A DNA stretch of 36,274 bases from Bacteroidota bacterium (GTDB lineage Bacteria; Bacteroidota; Bacteroidia; Bacteroidales; JAADGE01): assembly GCA_024277895.1 (NCBI GenBank), contig JAJRUH010000177.1, forward strand, positions 1-36,274, read 5' to 3'. Below, one piece after another: positions 22,965-32,169 of the stretch; the stretch's first letter is position 1, and each line of letters starts with the position of its first letter. A program made the position numbers and the translations under genes. Below the pieces are notes generated by a model that saw only the letters and a list, made by a program, of their open reading frames with translations, searched no databases and was not told where the DNA came from.

Positions 22965-23744
22965 ATGTATCCTCTCATTTGCAAAATGAAAATTATAAAC
23001 TCTGATGCCGGTTTTTACGACATATTAATTTTCTGTAATCAGATGCAGACATTGATTAAGTTTAATCCCTGTGAAAAATTTCTCGTAATAAATGAAGACA
23101 AACTCGGTAAAATTTTACAAAAAAACGAATATCAATTAAGAAAAATATTGCATAATAAACGAAAAAATACTTTCTATACGGGTTTTAAACTAAATTTTGT
23201 TCTTAATAAAAATATTGATGCAATTGCATTTAACGATTTGTCGAAATTGGTAGTTTATGATAACAGAAATCAATTTCCGAAAATTTATGTCAAAGATAAA
23301 TATATACACAATTTTATTACTGTATATACCGACGGAAGTTATTCCGAAAAAAAGAAAATTTGTGCATATGTTGTTTTAGTTAAAAACAGTTTAAATAAAT
23401 ATGATATAAAATTCGGTATTAAACAAGTTAAAAACAGTAGTTTAATAGAAATGATTGCTGTAATTGAAGGTTTGAAAGAAATTGCTGATGAGGAAAAAAT
23501 AAGAATTGTTACAGACAGCAGATATGTTATAAAAGGACTCACCGAATGGATGTATAACTGGAAACTGAATGATTGGCATACCGCACAAGGAGAAAAAGTT
23601 AAAAATATTGATTATTGGAAAGAGTATGAGGTGCTTACACAAAACAAATATCTTGAATTTGAATGGGTTAAAGCACATAATTTTCATTTTGAGAACAGCA
23701 TTTGCGATCGATATGCAAAGGAATTAATTGGCAAATACGTGTAA
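22965..23744 (+). CDS. RNase HI-like protein with unusual N-terminal extension
   Basis: The C-terminal half is an RNase H1 fold that degrades the RNA strand of RNA-DNA hybrids. Its four acidic catalytic residues are present: Asp123 (TVYTDGSYSE), Glu162 (SLIEMIAVIEGL), Asp184 (IVTDSRYVIKGLTEW) and Asp248 (ICDRYAKEL). His238 (EWVKAHNFHFEN) corresponds to the loop histidine. Residues 1-115 form an extension unlike the common caulimovirus-type hybrid-binding domain; it is Lys/Asn-rich with several beta strands and I do not recognise it. An internal Met8 could be the start. There is a 98-base gap after pabA. The protein could be a housekeeping RNase H or a repair-related variant. Confidence 0.85.
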   Translation: MYPLICKMKIINSDAGFYDILIFCNQMQTLIKFNPCEKFLVINEDKLGKILQKNEYQLRKILHNKRKNTFYTGFKLNFVLNKNIDAIAFNDLSKLVVYDNRNQFPKIYVKDKYIHNFITVYTDGSYSEKKKICAYVVLVKNSLNKYDIKFGIKQVKNSSLIEMIAVIEGLKEIADEEKIRIVTDSRYVIKGLTEWMYNWKLNDWHTAQGEKVKNIDYWKEYEVLTQNKYLEFEWVKAHNFHFENSICDRYAKELIGKYV

Positions 23745-23891
23745 GTTGATAATAACTTGTTCAATACTTGTTCATAAATTGTCAATAACAAAAAACCAAA
23801 AAAGTAACACCGGCATATTGTTTTGAATTTAAAAATATCTATTTTAGCGTTTTATTAGAATATGCTATAAATTTTATAAATATAAATTCCT

Positions 23892-25022
23892 ATGAAATTC
23901 ATTGTTTCCAGCACCGAATTACTATCGCATCTGCAAAGAGTAAGCAAAGCAATCAGCGGAAAATCAACTATTCCGATATTAGACAGTTTCTTATTCGATT
24001 TGTCGAATAATGATTTGACAATTACAGCTTCGGATTTAGAGTCCACATTGGTAACTAAAATAGTACTTGAAAATACCGACGGAGAAGGCAAAATTGCGTT
24101 AGAAGCTAAACGACTGTTAGATATATTAAAAGAATTTCCGGAGCAACCTCTTACTTTTGAAATTGATTCGGAAAATTTATCAACAACAATTCTGTCTGAA
24201 AACGGTAAATTCAGTGTTGTAGGCTCCCCTGCTGATGAATATCCTAAATATCCGGAATTATCAGACGAATCAAAAATGAGTATTACTGTTTCTTCCGAAT
24301 TGTTAGACAGCGGTATTACAAAAACTGTTTTTGCAACTGCCAACGATGAATTAAGACCCGTTATGAACGGAATTTTCTTCGAACTTACAAAAGATAATAT
24401 GACTTTTGTTGCCTCAGATTCGCATAAATTAGTCAGATATAAAAGAAAAGAGGGCAAAGCGGAGAACGAAACATCTTTTATTTTGCCTAAAAAACCTGCG
24501 AATTTATTAAAAGGTTTATTAGCGTCTTCGGAGGATGAAGTTTCAATTTCTTTTGATGATAAAAATGCAGTATTTACATTCAGTGAATTCAAATTAATTT
24601 GCAGATTAACGGAAGGAAAATATCCGAATTACGAATCTGTAATACCCACTGAAAATCCGAATAAATTGATTATAAACAGAATTGATTTATACAATACGGT
24701 TAAACGGGTTTCGGTATTCTCAAACCAAGCCAGTAATTTGATAAAATTACATTTAACTGCCAATGAGTTAACAGTTTCTGCACAGGATATTGATTTTTCC
24801 ATTTCGGCTCACGAACGTTTGGTTTGTCAATATGAAGGCGATAATATGGAAATTGGTTTTAAATCCGTTTTCCTGCTTGAGATACTTGCAAACATTGACT
24901 CGGATGAAGTAATTTTTGAAATGTCCGATCCGTCAAAAGCCGGTATTATGTTTCCGTTCGAATCAAGTTCGGAAAACGAAGATGTTTTAATGCTTCTAAT
25001 GCCGATGATGATAAATTCATAA
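23892..25022 (+). CDS. dnaN: DNA polymerase III subunit beta (sliding clamp)
   Basis: Ring-shaped processivity clamp. Three DNA-clamp domains: 1-120 (MKFIVSSTELLSHLQRVSKAISGKST onward), 128-247 (PADEYPKYPELS...SDSHKLVRYKRK) and 248-376, ending in the conserved LMLLMPMMINS (usual ...LMPMRL). Length 376 is typical of Bacteroidota. dnaN often sits near dnaA/recF, but here it follows an RNase H-like gene after 147 bases and ends at a terminator at 25047. It is probably its own transcription unit. No origin-like DnaA-box cluster was recognised in the flanks. Confidence 0.96.
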   Translation: MKFIVSSTELLSHLQRVSKAISGKSTIPILDSFLFDLSNNDLTITASDLESTLVTKIVLENTDGEGKIALEAKRLLDILKEFPEQPLTFEIDSENLSTTILSENGKFSVVGSPADEYPKYPELSDESKMSITVSSELLDSGITKTVFATANDELRPVMNGIFFELTKDNMTFVASDSHKLVRYKRKEGKAENETSFILPKKPANLLKGLLASSEDEVSISFDDKNAVFTFSEFKLICRLTEGKYPNYESVIPTENPNKLIINRIDLYNTVKRVSVFSNQASNLIKLHLTANELTVSAQDIDFSISAHERLVCQYEGDNMEIGFKSVFLLEILANIDSDEVIFEMSDPSKAGIMFPFESSSENEDVLMLLMPMMINS

Positions 25023-25046
25023 ATTATTTTTTCGGCTCAAAAATAA

Positions 25047-25077
25047 AAAACCGATTGTGTTATGCAATCGGTTTTTT
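25047..25077. terminator. dnaN terminator (bidirectional)
   Basis: CCGATTG (25051-25057), 7-base loop, CAATCGG (25065-25071), then TTTTTT; an A-run on the left side allows use by the convergent RND gene. Confidence 0.85.
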
Positions 25078-25105
25078 ATGAAATCTTTTTTAACTCAGAT
25101 TTTTA

Positions 25106-28100
25106 TTATTTCAGATACATTTCTTTATCAATAATTCTTAATTTAACTTTGTTCCCGATTAAATACATAACAGGAACCATAATAAGAGTTAAGAAAGTAG
25201 CAAAAGTTAAACCGAAAATTACTGTCCATGCCATCGGTCCCCAGAAAATGGCATTATCTCCGCCGAAATAAATATTCGGTGCAAAATGTGTTAACAGATT
25301 TGTAAAATCAATATTAAAGCCGGTTGCCATAGGCAATAAACCGAGAATTGTCGTAATTGCCGTTAACAATACCGGACGCAAACGTGTTTGCCCTGCTCTT
25401 TTCAATATTTCAATAATTTCACTGTAGGGTAGGTTCATATAGTCTTTTAACCCGAGTTCTTCTTTTTTTAATTTCTTCAGGTAATCAATATAATCAATCA
25501 AAACAATTGCATTGTTAACAACAACACCTGCTAATGAAATAATTCCGATACCGGTCATTATCACTACAAAATCCATTTTAAAAGTAGCAATTCCGCCGAA
25601 TACACCTATTGTGCTGAATAATACACTCGTAAGAATAATAAACGGTTTTATTACTGAATTAAACTGCGTAACCATAATAATTAAAATCAAAGAAATTGCA
25701 ATAAGCAGAGCTCTGACTAAAAAATCCATTGCTTCTTTTTGGTCTTGTTGTTCACCGGTTAAGTTAATTTCATAACCTTCGGGCAAGTTGTATGATTTCA
25801 ATACAGCTCGGATTTGTTTATTTACCGAATTTGAATTAAAACCTTCAAGAACATTTGATGAAATTGTTATAACTCTTTTTGTGTCAATACGTTTTATTGA
25901 GCCGTAAGAGGTTGAATATGAATAATCGGCAACAGCCGAAATCGGAATATGTACAAATTTCCCTCTTTTGTTTCTGAAAGTAATAATTTGGTTCATTAAC
26001 ACTGAAATATCATTTCGGTATTTTTTTGAAAGTTGAATTTGAATGGGGTATTTATCCTCACCTACTTTAAAGTCCGTAACTTCTTTTCCGAATAATGCCG
26101 TTCTTATTGTTCCGGCAATTTGTCCGGTTGATAATCCGAATCGTCTTGCTTTTTCACGATTAATATTAATAAGAAGCTCCGGTTTTCCGGCATCCAAATC
26201 GGTTTTTAAGCCTTCAATACCCTCTATTCCGGAAGTGTTTAATAAATATACAATACTGTCACTCAAATTAATAAGTGTATTAAAATCTTCTCCGGAAATT
26301 TCAATATTAACAGCTTTTCCGGTAGGCGGTCCCATCTGGTTTTTATCAATAGAGATACTAACTCCGGGATATTTTCCGATAAGTTTTTCGGCTAATTTTT
26401 TTTGCAAAATTGTTGTATTTTTACCTCTTCTCAATTCATATTCTATAAAATTAATCGTTGTTATTGATTTATTCGGTGTTGTTCCGAAAGCAGTTTCTCT
26501 TTCTCCTACGGCTCCTTTTCCGATTGTTGATAAAACAGATTCAACAATATCGGAAAATCCGGTTTCATTAATAACTTTATTAACATCTTTTTCTATCAGA
26601 GAAGTAATTGAATCCGTTTTAGTAATATCACTGCCCAACGGCAATTCTGTTTTTATCACTAAATATTTCGGTTCGTTTATCGGAAATAAATCTACTTTCG
26701 GTTGTCGAATTTGCAGAAAACCCATTGTTAAAACCAGAACCAAAAATGTAGCTAATAAAAACAATGTCGGTTTTTTCCCCGATAACGCAAAACTTAAAAA
26801 ACGGGAATAAGATTTTTCCAGGCGAGTTAATAATTCTCGTTGAAACCAAACGGACAAATCATAAAAAATAATATAATTCAGGAATGTTATCAAAGCAATA
26901 ATAATCAGAAAGCTTGCAATACCGTTAATTCCGAAAATATATAACGGAATTGCTAAACCTACGGTAACAGCCAAAATCCACAAAGTTCTTTTTTTCGGCG
27001 GTTTAGTTTCTTTTTTCTTAGAAAAACTTGCCGTAACAACCGGAATAATGATTAGTGCTACAAATAAAGATGCCGTCATTACCACAACTAAGGTAATGGG
27101 CAGATATTTCATAAAATTACCAATCATCCCCGGCCAATAGATTAAAGGAATAAATGCAGCCAAAGTGGTTGCCGTAGAAGCTATAATTGCCCAGGCAATT
27201 TCTCCTACAGCCAATTTTGCCGCCTGATACATTGAGTAACCTTGTGAAACAAAACGAAAAATATTTTCTACCGCAACAATAGCATTGTCCACCAGCATTC
27301 CGAGTGCGAGAATTAGCCCGAAGAGTATCATCATATTAATGGAAATTCCCATTGCATTGAGAACCACAAACGAAATTAGCATTGAAGTCGGAATTGCCAA
27401 CCCGACATAAACAGCGTTTCGTGTTCCGAGGAAGAAAAATAAAATTGACATTACAAAAATCATCCCCATTATTATGCTGTTCTCTAAGTTTTTAATCATC
27501 TTTCTGACCATATCCGATTGGTCATTGGTAATTTTAATATCTAAATTTTCAGGTAGTTCTGTTTTTTTTGCCTGTGCTAAAATTTGCATAATTTGATCGG
27601 TTGCATTTAAAAGATTTTCACCGCTTTTTTTAATAATTTGCAGTGATACAACCGAATAACCGTTTAATCGGGCAATGCTCTGAACATCTTTAAACCCGTC
27701 AATTACTTTTCCGTCTTCTAAGATATCTCTTAAATAAACAGCTTTGCCTTTTTCACTTTTAACAATAATATTATCAATTTGTTGAATATTTTTAAATTCG
27801 CCTATTGTTCTTACCGATCGACGGGTTCCTTTTATAATAATATCTCCGCCTGAAACAGACATGTTTTCATATTTAACGGCATCTTCTATATCTTTAAAGC
27901 TCAACTTATAGGCATCCATTTTTTCTTTATCGATATTCAGTCGAATAAGCCTGTCTTCAACTCCCTTGATATTAACTTTTGAAATTTCCGGAATATCTTC
28001 AATTTTATCTTGTAAATTTTCGGCATAGTTTTTTAACTCTTCGGAAGAAAAATCGCCTGAGAGGTTGACATTAATAATGGGAAATTCAGACATATCAATA

Positions 28101-28519
28101 TCCCTGACCATCGGGTCCACAGGTAAATCATCCGGCAAATCACTTTTTGCTCTGTCAACGGCATCTTTTACATCTTGCAAAGCAGCTTTTAAATCAACTC
28201 CTGAATTAAAGTCAACAATAATATCTGAATTGTCTTGTGAGGATGTGGAACTTAATTTTTTAATATTTTTAATGGTATGAATTTCCTTTTCGAGCGGTTT
28301 GGTAACCAAATTTTCCATATCTGCCGGCGGATTTCCGGGATACACCGTTTTTACGATAATCTTAGGTAAAACAACGTCCGGAAACATTTCTTTAGGCATT
28401 GTTCTGTAAGCAAAGAAACCGGCAAAAACCAAAATAATCAAAGTTAAGTAAACTGTATTTGCATTATCAAGAGCCCAGGTTGTAAGTTTAAATTCTCTTG
28501 TGATTTTCTTTTTCGACAT
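25106..28519 (-). CDS. RND-family efflux pump inner-membrane subunit (AcrB/CzcA superfamily)
   Basis: A proton-driven exporter, 1137 residues, longer than typical AcrB (about 1040). TM1 is residues 22-39 (YLTLIILVFAGFFAYRTM), with a large periplasmic porter loop at 40-340. The TM4 proton-relay motif reads GMLVDNAIVAVENI with Asp411; the second aspartate of the classical VDDAIV is Asn412. An extra membrane-spanning insertion of about 70 residues (near 515-575; LWILAVTVGLAIPLYIFGI and ASFLIIIALITFLNYIIFY) lies between the two halves, followed by the second TM-porter repeat. It is last in the operon tetR-tolC-MFP-RND and 25 bases after the adaptor gene. Substrate class (drugs, bile salts, lipids) cannot be read. 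Confidence 0.93.
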   Translation of the reverse strand: MSKKKITREFKLTTWALDNANTVYLTLIILVFAGFFAYRTMPKEMFPDVVLPKIIVKTVYPGNPPADMENLVTKPLEKEIHTIKNIKKLSSTSSQDNSDIIVDFNSGVDLKAALQDVKDAVDRAKSDLPDDLPVDPMVRDIDMSEFPIINVNLSGDFSSEELKNYAENLQDKIEDIPEISKVNIKGVEDRLIRLNIDKEKMDAYKLSFKDIEDAVKYENMSVSGGDIIIKGTRRSVRTIGEFKNIQQIDNIIVKSEKGKAVYLRDILEDGKVIDGFKDVQSIARLNGYSVVSLQIIKKSGENLLNATDQIMQILAQAKKTELPENLDIKITNDQSDMVRKMIKNLENSIIMGMIFVMSILFFFLGTRNAVYVGLAIPTSMLISFVVLNAMGISINMMILFGLILALGMLVDNAIVAVENIFRFVSQGYSMYQAAKLAVGEIAWAIIASTATTLAAFIPLIYWPGMIGNFMKYLPITLVVVMTASLFVALIIIPVVTASFSKKKETKPPKKRTLWILAVTVGLAIPLYIFGINGIASFLIIIALITFLNYIIFYDLSVWFQRELLTRLEKSYSRFLSFALSGKKPTLFLLATFLVLVLTMGFLQIRQPKVDLFPINEPKYLVIKTELPLGSDITKTDSITSLIEKDVNKVINETGFSDIVESVLSTIGKGAVGERETAFGTTPNKSITTINFIEYELRRGKNTTILQKKLAEKLIGKYPGVSISIDKNQMGPPTGKAVNIEISGEDFNTLINLSDSIVYLLNTSGIEGIEGLKTDLDAGKPELLININREKARRFGLSTGQIAGTIRTALFGKEVTDFKVGEDKYPIQIQLSKKYRNDISVLMNQIITFRNKRGKFVHIPISAVADYSYSTSYGSIKRIDTKRVITISSNVLEGFNSNSVNKQIRAVLKSYNLPEGYEINLTGEQQDQKEAMDFLVRALLIAISLILIIMVTQFNSVIKPFIILTSVLFSTIGVFGGIATFKMDFVVIMTGIGIISLAGVVVNNAIVLIDYIDYLKKLKKEELGLKDYMNLPYSEIIEILKRAGQTRLRPVLLTAITTILGLLPMATGFNIDFTNLLTHFAPNIYFGGDNAIFWGPMAWTVIFGLTFATFLTLIMVPVMYLIGNKVKLRIIDKEMYLK

Positions 28520-28544
28520 AATATTCTGACTGAAAGTGAAAAAA

Positions 28545-29651
28545 TTATTTAATTGTAACTTTCTGATTATTACTCACTAAATTATAGCCCTCAACAATCA
28601 CCGAATCTCCTTCTTTAAGTCCTTTTTTAATAATGATTTTATCTTCGACAGGCAATGATGTTTCTACATATACTTTTTTTGCTGTATAATAATTATTATT
28701 TTTTTCTGCAATAAAAACATAATCGCCTTTAGTATCTTTTTTAACAATTATTGAAGGTACGGAAATGTCATTTCCTTTATAATCAGACAGACGTATTTGT
28801 GCAATCATATTTGGTTTTATTTTATTTTTTGTATTATTAAAATCAACTTGGACTTGAAAAGTTCTGTTAATTGAATTAATGACATTACCGGTTCGTGTAA
28901 CTTTTGTCCGAATATCTGCTCCGGGATATGCCGGAAAACTTAATAAAACTGAATCTCCTGCATGGATGTCAGGTAAATATTTTTCGGAAACATCAGCATC
29001 AGCTTCCATTCTGTGTAAATTAACTAAATTAATTACTTGTCTTCCCGGTGAGGCAAGTTCACCTTCTTTCAGATAAATTTCATCTATAATTCCTGAGAAG
29101 GGTGCTTTTATAATTGTCATATCCAATTGTGCGTTTAAAGTTTTTAATTTGTCGTTTAAACTTTCTTTTCTGTTTTTTGCTTCTAAATAATCTAATTCTT
29201 TGCCGATTTTTTTATCCCAAAGCTTCTTTTGTTTATTATAAATCGTTGTTGCCAAATCCAGTCCTGTTTTTACTTCTTCGATACTGCTTTGCAATACCGC
29301 AGAATTTAACTGTATTAAAATTTGTCCTTTTTTAACAATTTGCCCTTCTTTAACATAAATATGTTTTATTTCTCCGTTCATTTCGGGCGAAATATTTGCT
29401 TGTTCTTTTGCCTGAACATAGGCAGTTGCATTAAAATAATGTGTTAAAGGTTTTTTCTTTAATTTGACTATTCTCACGGCAACCGAATTATTTTTTGTAA
29501 TACCGGTTTGCATTGTGTCTAATTGTTTTTGTAACTCGACTATTTTTTCTTTATATTCGACTATTTTGCTTTGTATGGTTTCCGGTGTATCTTTTTGTGC
29601 ACATGCACCGAGAAACAAGGTAATTATTATCAGAATACTTATTTTTTTCAT
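28545..29651 (-). CDS. RND efflux periplasmic adaptor (membrane-fusion protein, lipoprotein)
   Basis: Links the inner-membrane pump to the TolC channel. Signal peptide MKKISILIIITLFLGAC with lipobox Cys17. Then a predicted coiled coil (QSKIVEYKEKIVELQKQLD), a biotinyl-lipoyl half (GEIKHIYVKEGQIVKKGQILIQL), a hairpin (KKLWDKKIGKELDYLEAKNRKESLN), the second half (APFSGIIDEIYLKEGELAS) and a beta-barrel domain (LLSFPAYPGADIRTKVTRTG). The length, 368 residues, is normal. It is 25 bases upstream of the pump gene and 47 bases downstream of the TolC-like gene, so it is part of the same operon. Confidence 0.93.
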   Translation of the reverse strand: MKKISILIIITLFLGACAQKDTPETIQSKIVEYKEKIVELQKQLDTMQTGITKNNSVAVRIVKLKKKPLTHYFNATAYVQAKEQANISPEMNGEIKHIYVKEGQIVKKGQILIQLNSAVLQSSIEEVKTGLDLATTIYNKQKKLWDKKIGKELDYLEAKNRKESLNDKLKTLNAQLDMTIIKAPFSGIIDEIYLKEGELASPGRQVINLVNLHRMEADADVSEKYLPDIHAGDSVLLSFPAYPGADIRTKVTRTGNVINSINRTFQVQVDFNNTKNKIKPNMIAQIRLSDYKGNDISVPSIIVKKDTKGDYVFIAEKNNNYYTAKKVYVETSLPVEDKIIIKKGLKEGDSVIVEGYNLVSNNQKVTIK

Positions 29652-29698
29652 TTTATTTATATTGTATTAATTAAAATATTTCTGCTTATAATGAATAC

Positions 29699-31114
29699 TT
29701 ATAATAAGTTCATTAATTTTTTTAATTTGATATTTTCGTCTATTAGGTTATTCAACGATTGATAATACTTTGATAAGGTTTGGAAATATTGTGTTTGCGT
29801 TTGTGTTAATGTCATACTGGATACCGTTCCGACTTTAAATTTAGTTAAAGTATTTTTGAATATTTTTTCAGCCAGATACCGGTTTTCCGAATTATTTTTT
29901 ACTGTATTTAATGCCGTTTGATAATCGGAACGTATTTGAGCATTGTGTAACAATAATGCTTGTTCTGTTTGTTGTTTTAAATTCCTTTTTTGTTCCAAAT
30001 CGAACTGTGCTTGTTTTATTTTGGCATATCTTTTACCGCTGCTGAAAATAGGAATACTAATTTGAATTCCCCATAATGAAGTCGGATACCAATTAGATTT
30101 TTCGGTAAGTAAATTCAATGAATCACTCATTGCTTTGTTACTGTATGAATAGAATGCAGCGATACTCGGTAAATATTTTGTTTTTTCTCTTTGCAGACTT
30201 AAATCCGATAAGTTTTCCTGTACTTGTAAAAGCTGATAATCAATGTTTTTATTAACATTAAACGCATCATTTAAAATAGTACTTGCTTCAATTTCATTTA
30301 CGGCATCCTGTAAGGTTCCGGAAATATTAACAGGTTTGTCATAATCTATTCCTGCCTGAAATTTTAAAAGTCTGTATAAAACATCTTTTTGTTTTTTAAA
30401 AGTTATTATTGAATTTTCGGTATTTTGCAGATTTAATTTCAACTGTTGAATATCTGTTTCTTCAACAAAACCGGATTTATATAATGCCTGTGTTTCTTTA
30501 TATAATTTATTAATATTATTATAAACAGAATCCAAAACCCTGAGGCTTTCTTCCGTTACTAAAATTAAATACCAAGTTTTTTCAATATTTTCTTTAACCG
30601 TTAAAATGCTTTTTTCTTTGGTTCGCTGAGATAAACTTAAATATATTTTTGACGCTTTTAATCCTACAATATATTCGCCGCTGAAAATTAATTGAGTTGC
30701 CGATAATTTCCAATCAACATTATGTTTACTGCCGAATTGTACGGGAATTTTACCGCCCGATTGAAACGGTGTTAAAGGTGTGAGCCCGAATGCATTGGTG
30801 TTTACATCATACACTGCCGGAGCAATGAAATTGGGCATTAATTGTGTGGGGATATCGGGAAAATTTTGATATTCTGCCGAACCCGAAATTTGGGGTAAAC
30901 CGATTGCTGTTGTTTCCCATTTTTGAGCTTTGGCTTTTCGAATATCCAAATCGGCATTTTTTACTTCGTAACTGTGTTCAACAGCATAGTTTTTTAAATC
31001 ATTTAAAGTGAAAACATTCGTTGTATCCGTATTATCATTTTGAGCGTTTACGGAATAAAAACTAAGTTCAAATAAAATAATGATAGTAATAAATATATAA
31101 TTCTGTCTTTTCAT
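29699..31114 (-). CDS. TolC-family outer-membrane efflux channel
   Basis: The exit duct of the tripartite pump. Signal peptide MKRQNYIFITIIILFELSFYSVNA (24 residues). The protein is dominated by long coiled-coil helices in two tandem repeats (FTLNDLKNYAVEHSYEVKNADLDIRKAKAQKWE... and INISGTLQDAVNEIEAS...NKNIDYQLLQVQENLSDL), the outer-membrane efflux protein pattern, with helix-breaking barrel turns such as GLTPLTPFQSGGKIPV. The ATG (31114-31112) overlaps the tetR stop (TGATG), showing translational coupling to the regulator. Length 471 is typical. Confidence 0.92.
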   Translation of the reverse strand: MKRQNYIFITIIILFELSFYSVNAQNDNTDTTNVFTLNDLKNYAVEHSYEVKNADLDIRKAKAQKWETTAIGLPQISGSAEYQNFPDIPTQLMPNFIAPAVYDVNTNAFGLTPLTPFQSGGKIPVQFGSKHNVDWKLSATQLIFSGEYIVGLKASKIYLSLSQRTKEKSILTVKENIEKTWYLILVTEESLRVLDSVYNNINKLYKETQALYKSGFVEETDIQQLKLNLQNTENSIITFKKQKDVLYRLLKFQAGIDYDKPVNISGTLQDAVNEIEASTILNDAFNVNKNIDYQLLQVQENLSDLSLQREKTKYLPSIAAFYSYSNKAMSDSLNLLTEKSNWYPTSLWGIQISIPIFSSGKRYAKIKQAQFDLEQKRNLKQQTEQALLLHNAQIRSDYQTALNTVKNNSENRYLAEKIFKNTLTKFKVGTVSSMTLTQTQTQYFQTLSKYYQSLNNLIDENIKLKKLMNLL

Positions 31115-31725
31115 CAGTCTAATTCTTTAATTTTTTCATTTAATAATTTGATTCCTTTCGGGCTGCAAATAGCCCTGAGGTGATAAATAAACATTTGTTT
31201 TACTGCTTTGGGTTTAATAAATTCTTTATATGAAACTATCGAATTTTCAATTTTTTGAACCTGAAAAATTACACGTTGTTTTGCAATTAGTTCAATATCA
31301 ATATCATCGTAATACAATCCTTCATCAATGCCTTTTTTCATATTTTGAATCATCATTTTATAAACATGTTCAGATTTTAGTTCTGAAAGTTCACGATGAA
31401 TAATCGGATAATATTTCAACAAGTCATGTTCAACAGCAGGATTATGATTTTTAACCATTTTTATTAAATTCTTTTGAATTTCAAGAATTTCTTCAACAGC
31501 ATTTAATCCTTCATCAAGAATTCCCAAAAACTTTTTTCCGTGTTTTGAATATTCAAATTCCAAAACCCGTTTTAATAAATCAAGTTTATCATTAACATAA
31601 TTGTACAGAGTTTTTTTTGAAATCATACATTCGTGTGCCACATCATCCATAGTTACACTTTTAATGCCGAACTTATGATACAAATTTGCAGTTGTTTCAA
31701 TTATTGTTTTTAGAGTTTTTTCCAT
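31114..31725 (-). CDS. TetR/AcrR family transcriptional regulator of the efflux operon
   Basis: A dimeric repressor of 203 residues. The N-terminal helix-turn-helix spans about residues 8-55: ETTANLYHKFGIKSVTMDDVAHECMISKKTLYNYVNDKLDLL. The pattern TMDDVAHECMISKKTLYNYVNDK is the classic TetR recognition region. The C-terminal ligand-binding domain is helical and unlike characterised members. It is first in the operon and its TGA overlaps the ATG of the TolC gene, so it likely represses the whole operon including itself. Repeated GAAACATT words upstream (31757-31798) are the best operator candidate. Confidence 0.92.
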   Translation of the reverse strand: MEKTLKTIIETTANLYHKFGIKSVTMDDVAHECMISKKTLYNYVNDKLDLLKRVLEFEYSKHGKKFLGILDEGLNAVEEILEIQKNLIKMVKNHNPAVEHDLLKYYPIIHRELSELKSEHVYKMMIQNMKKGIDEGLYYDDIDIELIAKQRVIFQVQKIENSIVSYKEFIKPKAVKQMFIYHLRAICSPKGIKLLNEKIKELD

Positions 31726-31746
31726 TTTTTATTAATTTTCGAAACG

Positions 31747-31798
31747 CAAATGTAAGAAACATTTTTTATTTAGAAACATTTTTTGTGTAGATTGTTTC
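31747..31798 (-). promoter_or_regulatory. tetR operon promoter and putative operator
   Basis: Minus-strand -7 box TACATTTG at 31754-31747. Overlapping and upstream, GAAACATT occurs on the plus strand at 31757 and 31773 (16 bases apart) and its inverted partner TTGTTTC at 31792-31798. This arrangement around the promoter is typical for an autorepressor site, but it is inference. Confidence 0.5.
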
Positions 31799-32084
31799 CG
31801 AAAAACTTTTATTTGACTTAAATCTTTCGTTTACTTCATATTCTCAGTCTCACAACTGAAGAAATTTACATTTTAATCACATTACAGGATTTTTATTGAA
31901 ACAGAAAATTATGAAAATTTTAAAAAATATTTAATGATAAAAAGTCATTTGCCGTTTATTATTGATAATTTTGTAAAACGCTATATATAAAATACTTATA
32001 GAATAGAGTGAGCATATTCCGTTTAAAAAATATATTTACATATCAAAAAGCAACAAAAAATTAAGTTTTCTTAACATTTTATCG
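31799..32084. other. gene-free gap upstream of the Ig-like lipoprotein gene
   Basis: AT-rich, with no open frame of note and no strong inverted repeat. It probably holds the 5' regulatory region of the lipoprotein gene at 32170. Confidence 0.4.
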
Positions 32085-32092
32085 TAAATTTG
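32085..32092 (+). promoter_or_regulatory. -7 box of the Ig-like lipoprotein promoter
   Basis: TAAATTTG matches TAnnTTTG, 77 bases before the ATG at 32170, implying an untranslated leader of about 70 bases, longer than at the other genes here. Confidence 0.5.
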
Positions 32093-32169
32093 CACAATCA
32101 ATTCATTTATCATTCGTTATATGAATTTAAAATTTTAATTTATTATTTATTAACTAAATTTTGAATATT

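Noticed and set aside
23745-23891. Replication origin next to dnaN
   Set aside because: No dnaA gene, no cluster of DnaA boxes and no AT-rich iterons could be recognised in the flanks.
23855-24592. 245-codon minus-strand frame over dnaN
   Set aside because: Ser/Leu-rich shadow of dnaN on the opposite strand.
26043-26810. 255-codon plus-strand frame inside the RND gene
   Set aside because: Antisense shadow of the well-supported RND pump gene; composition typical of a reverse-strand artefact.
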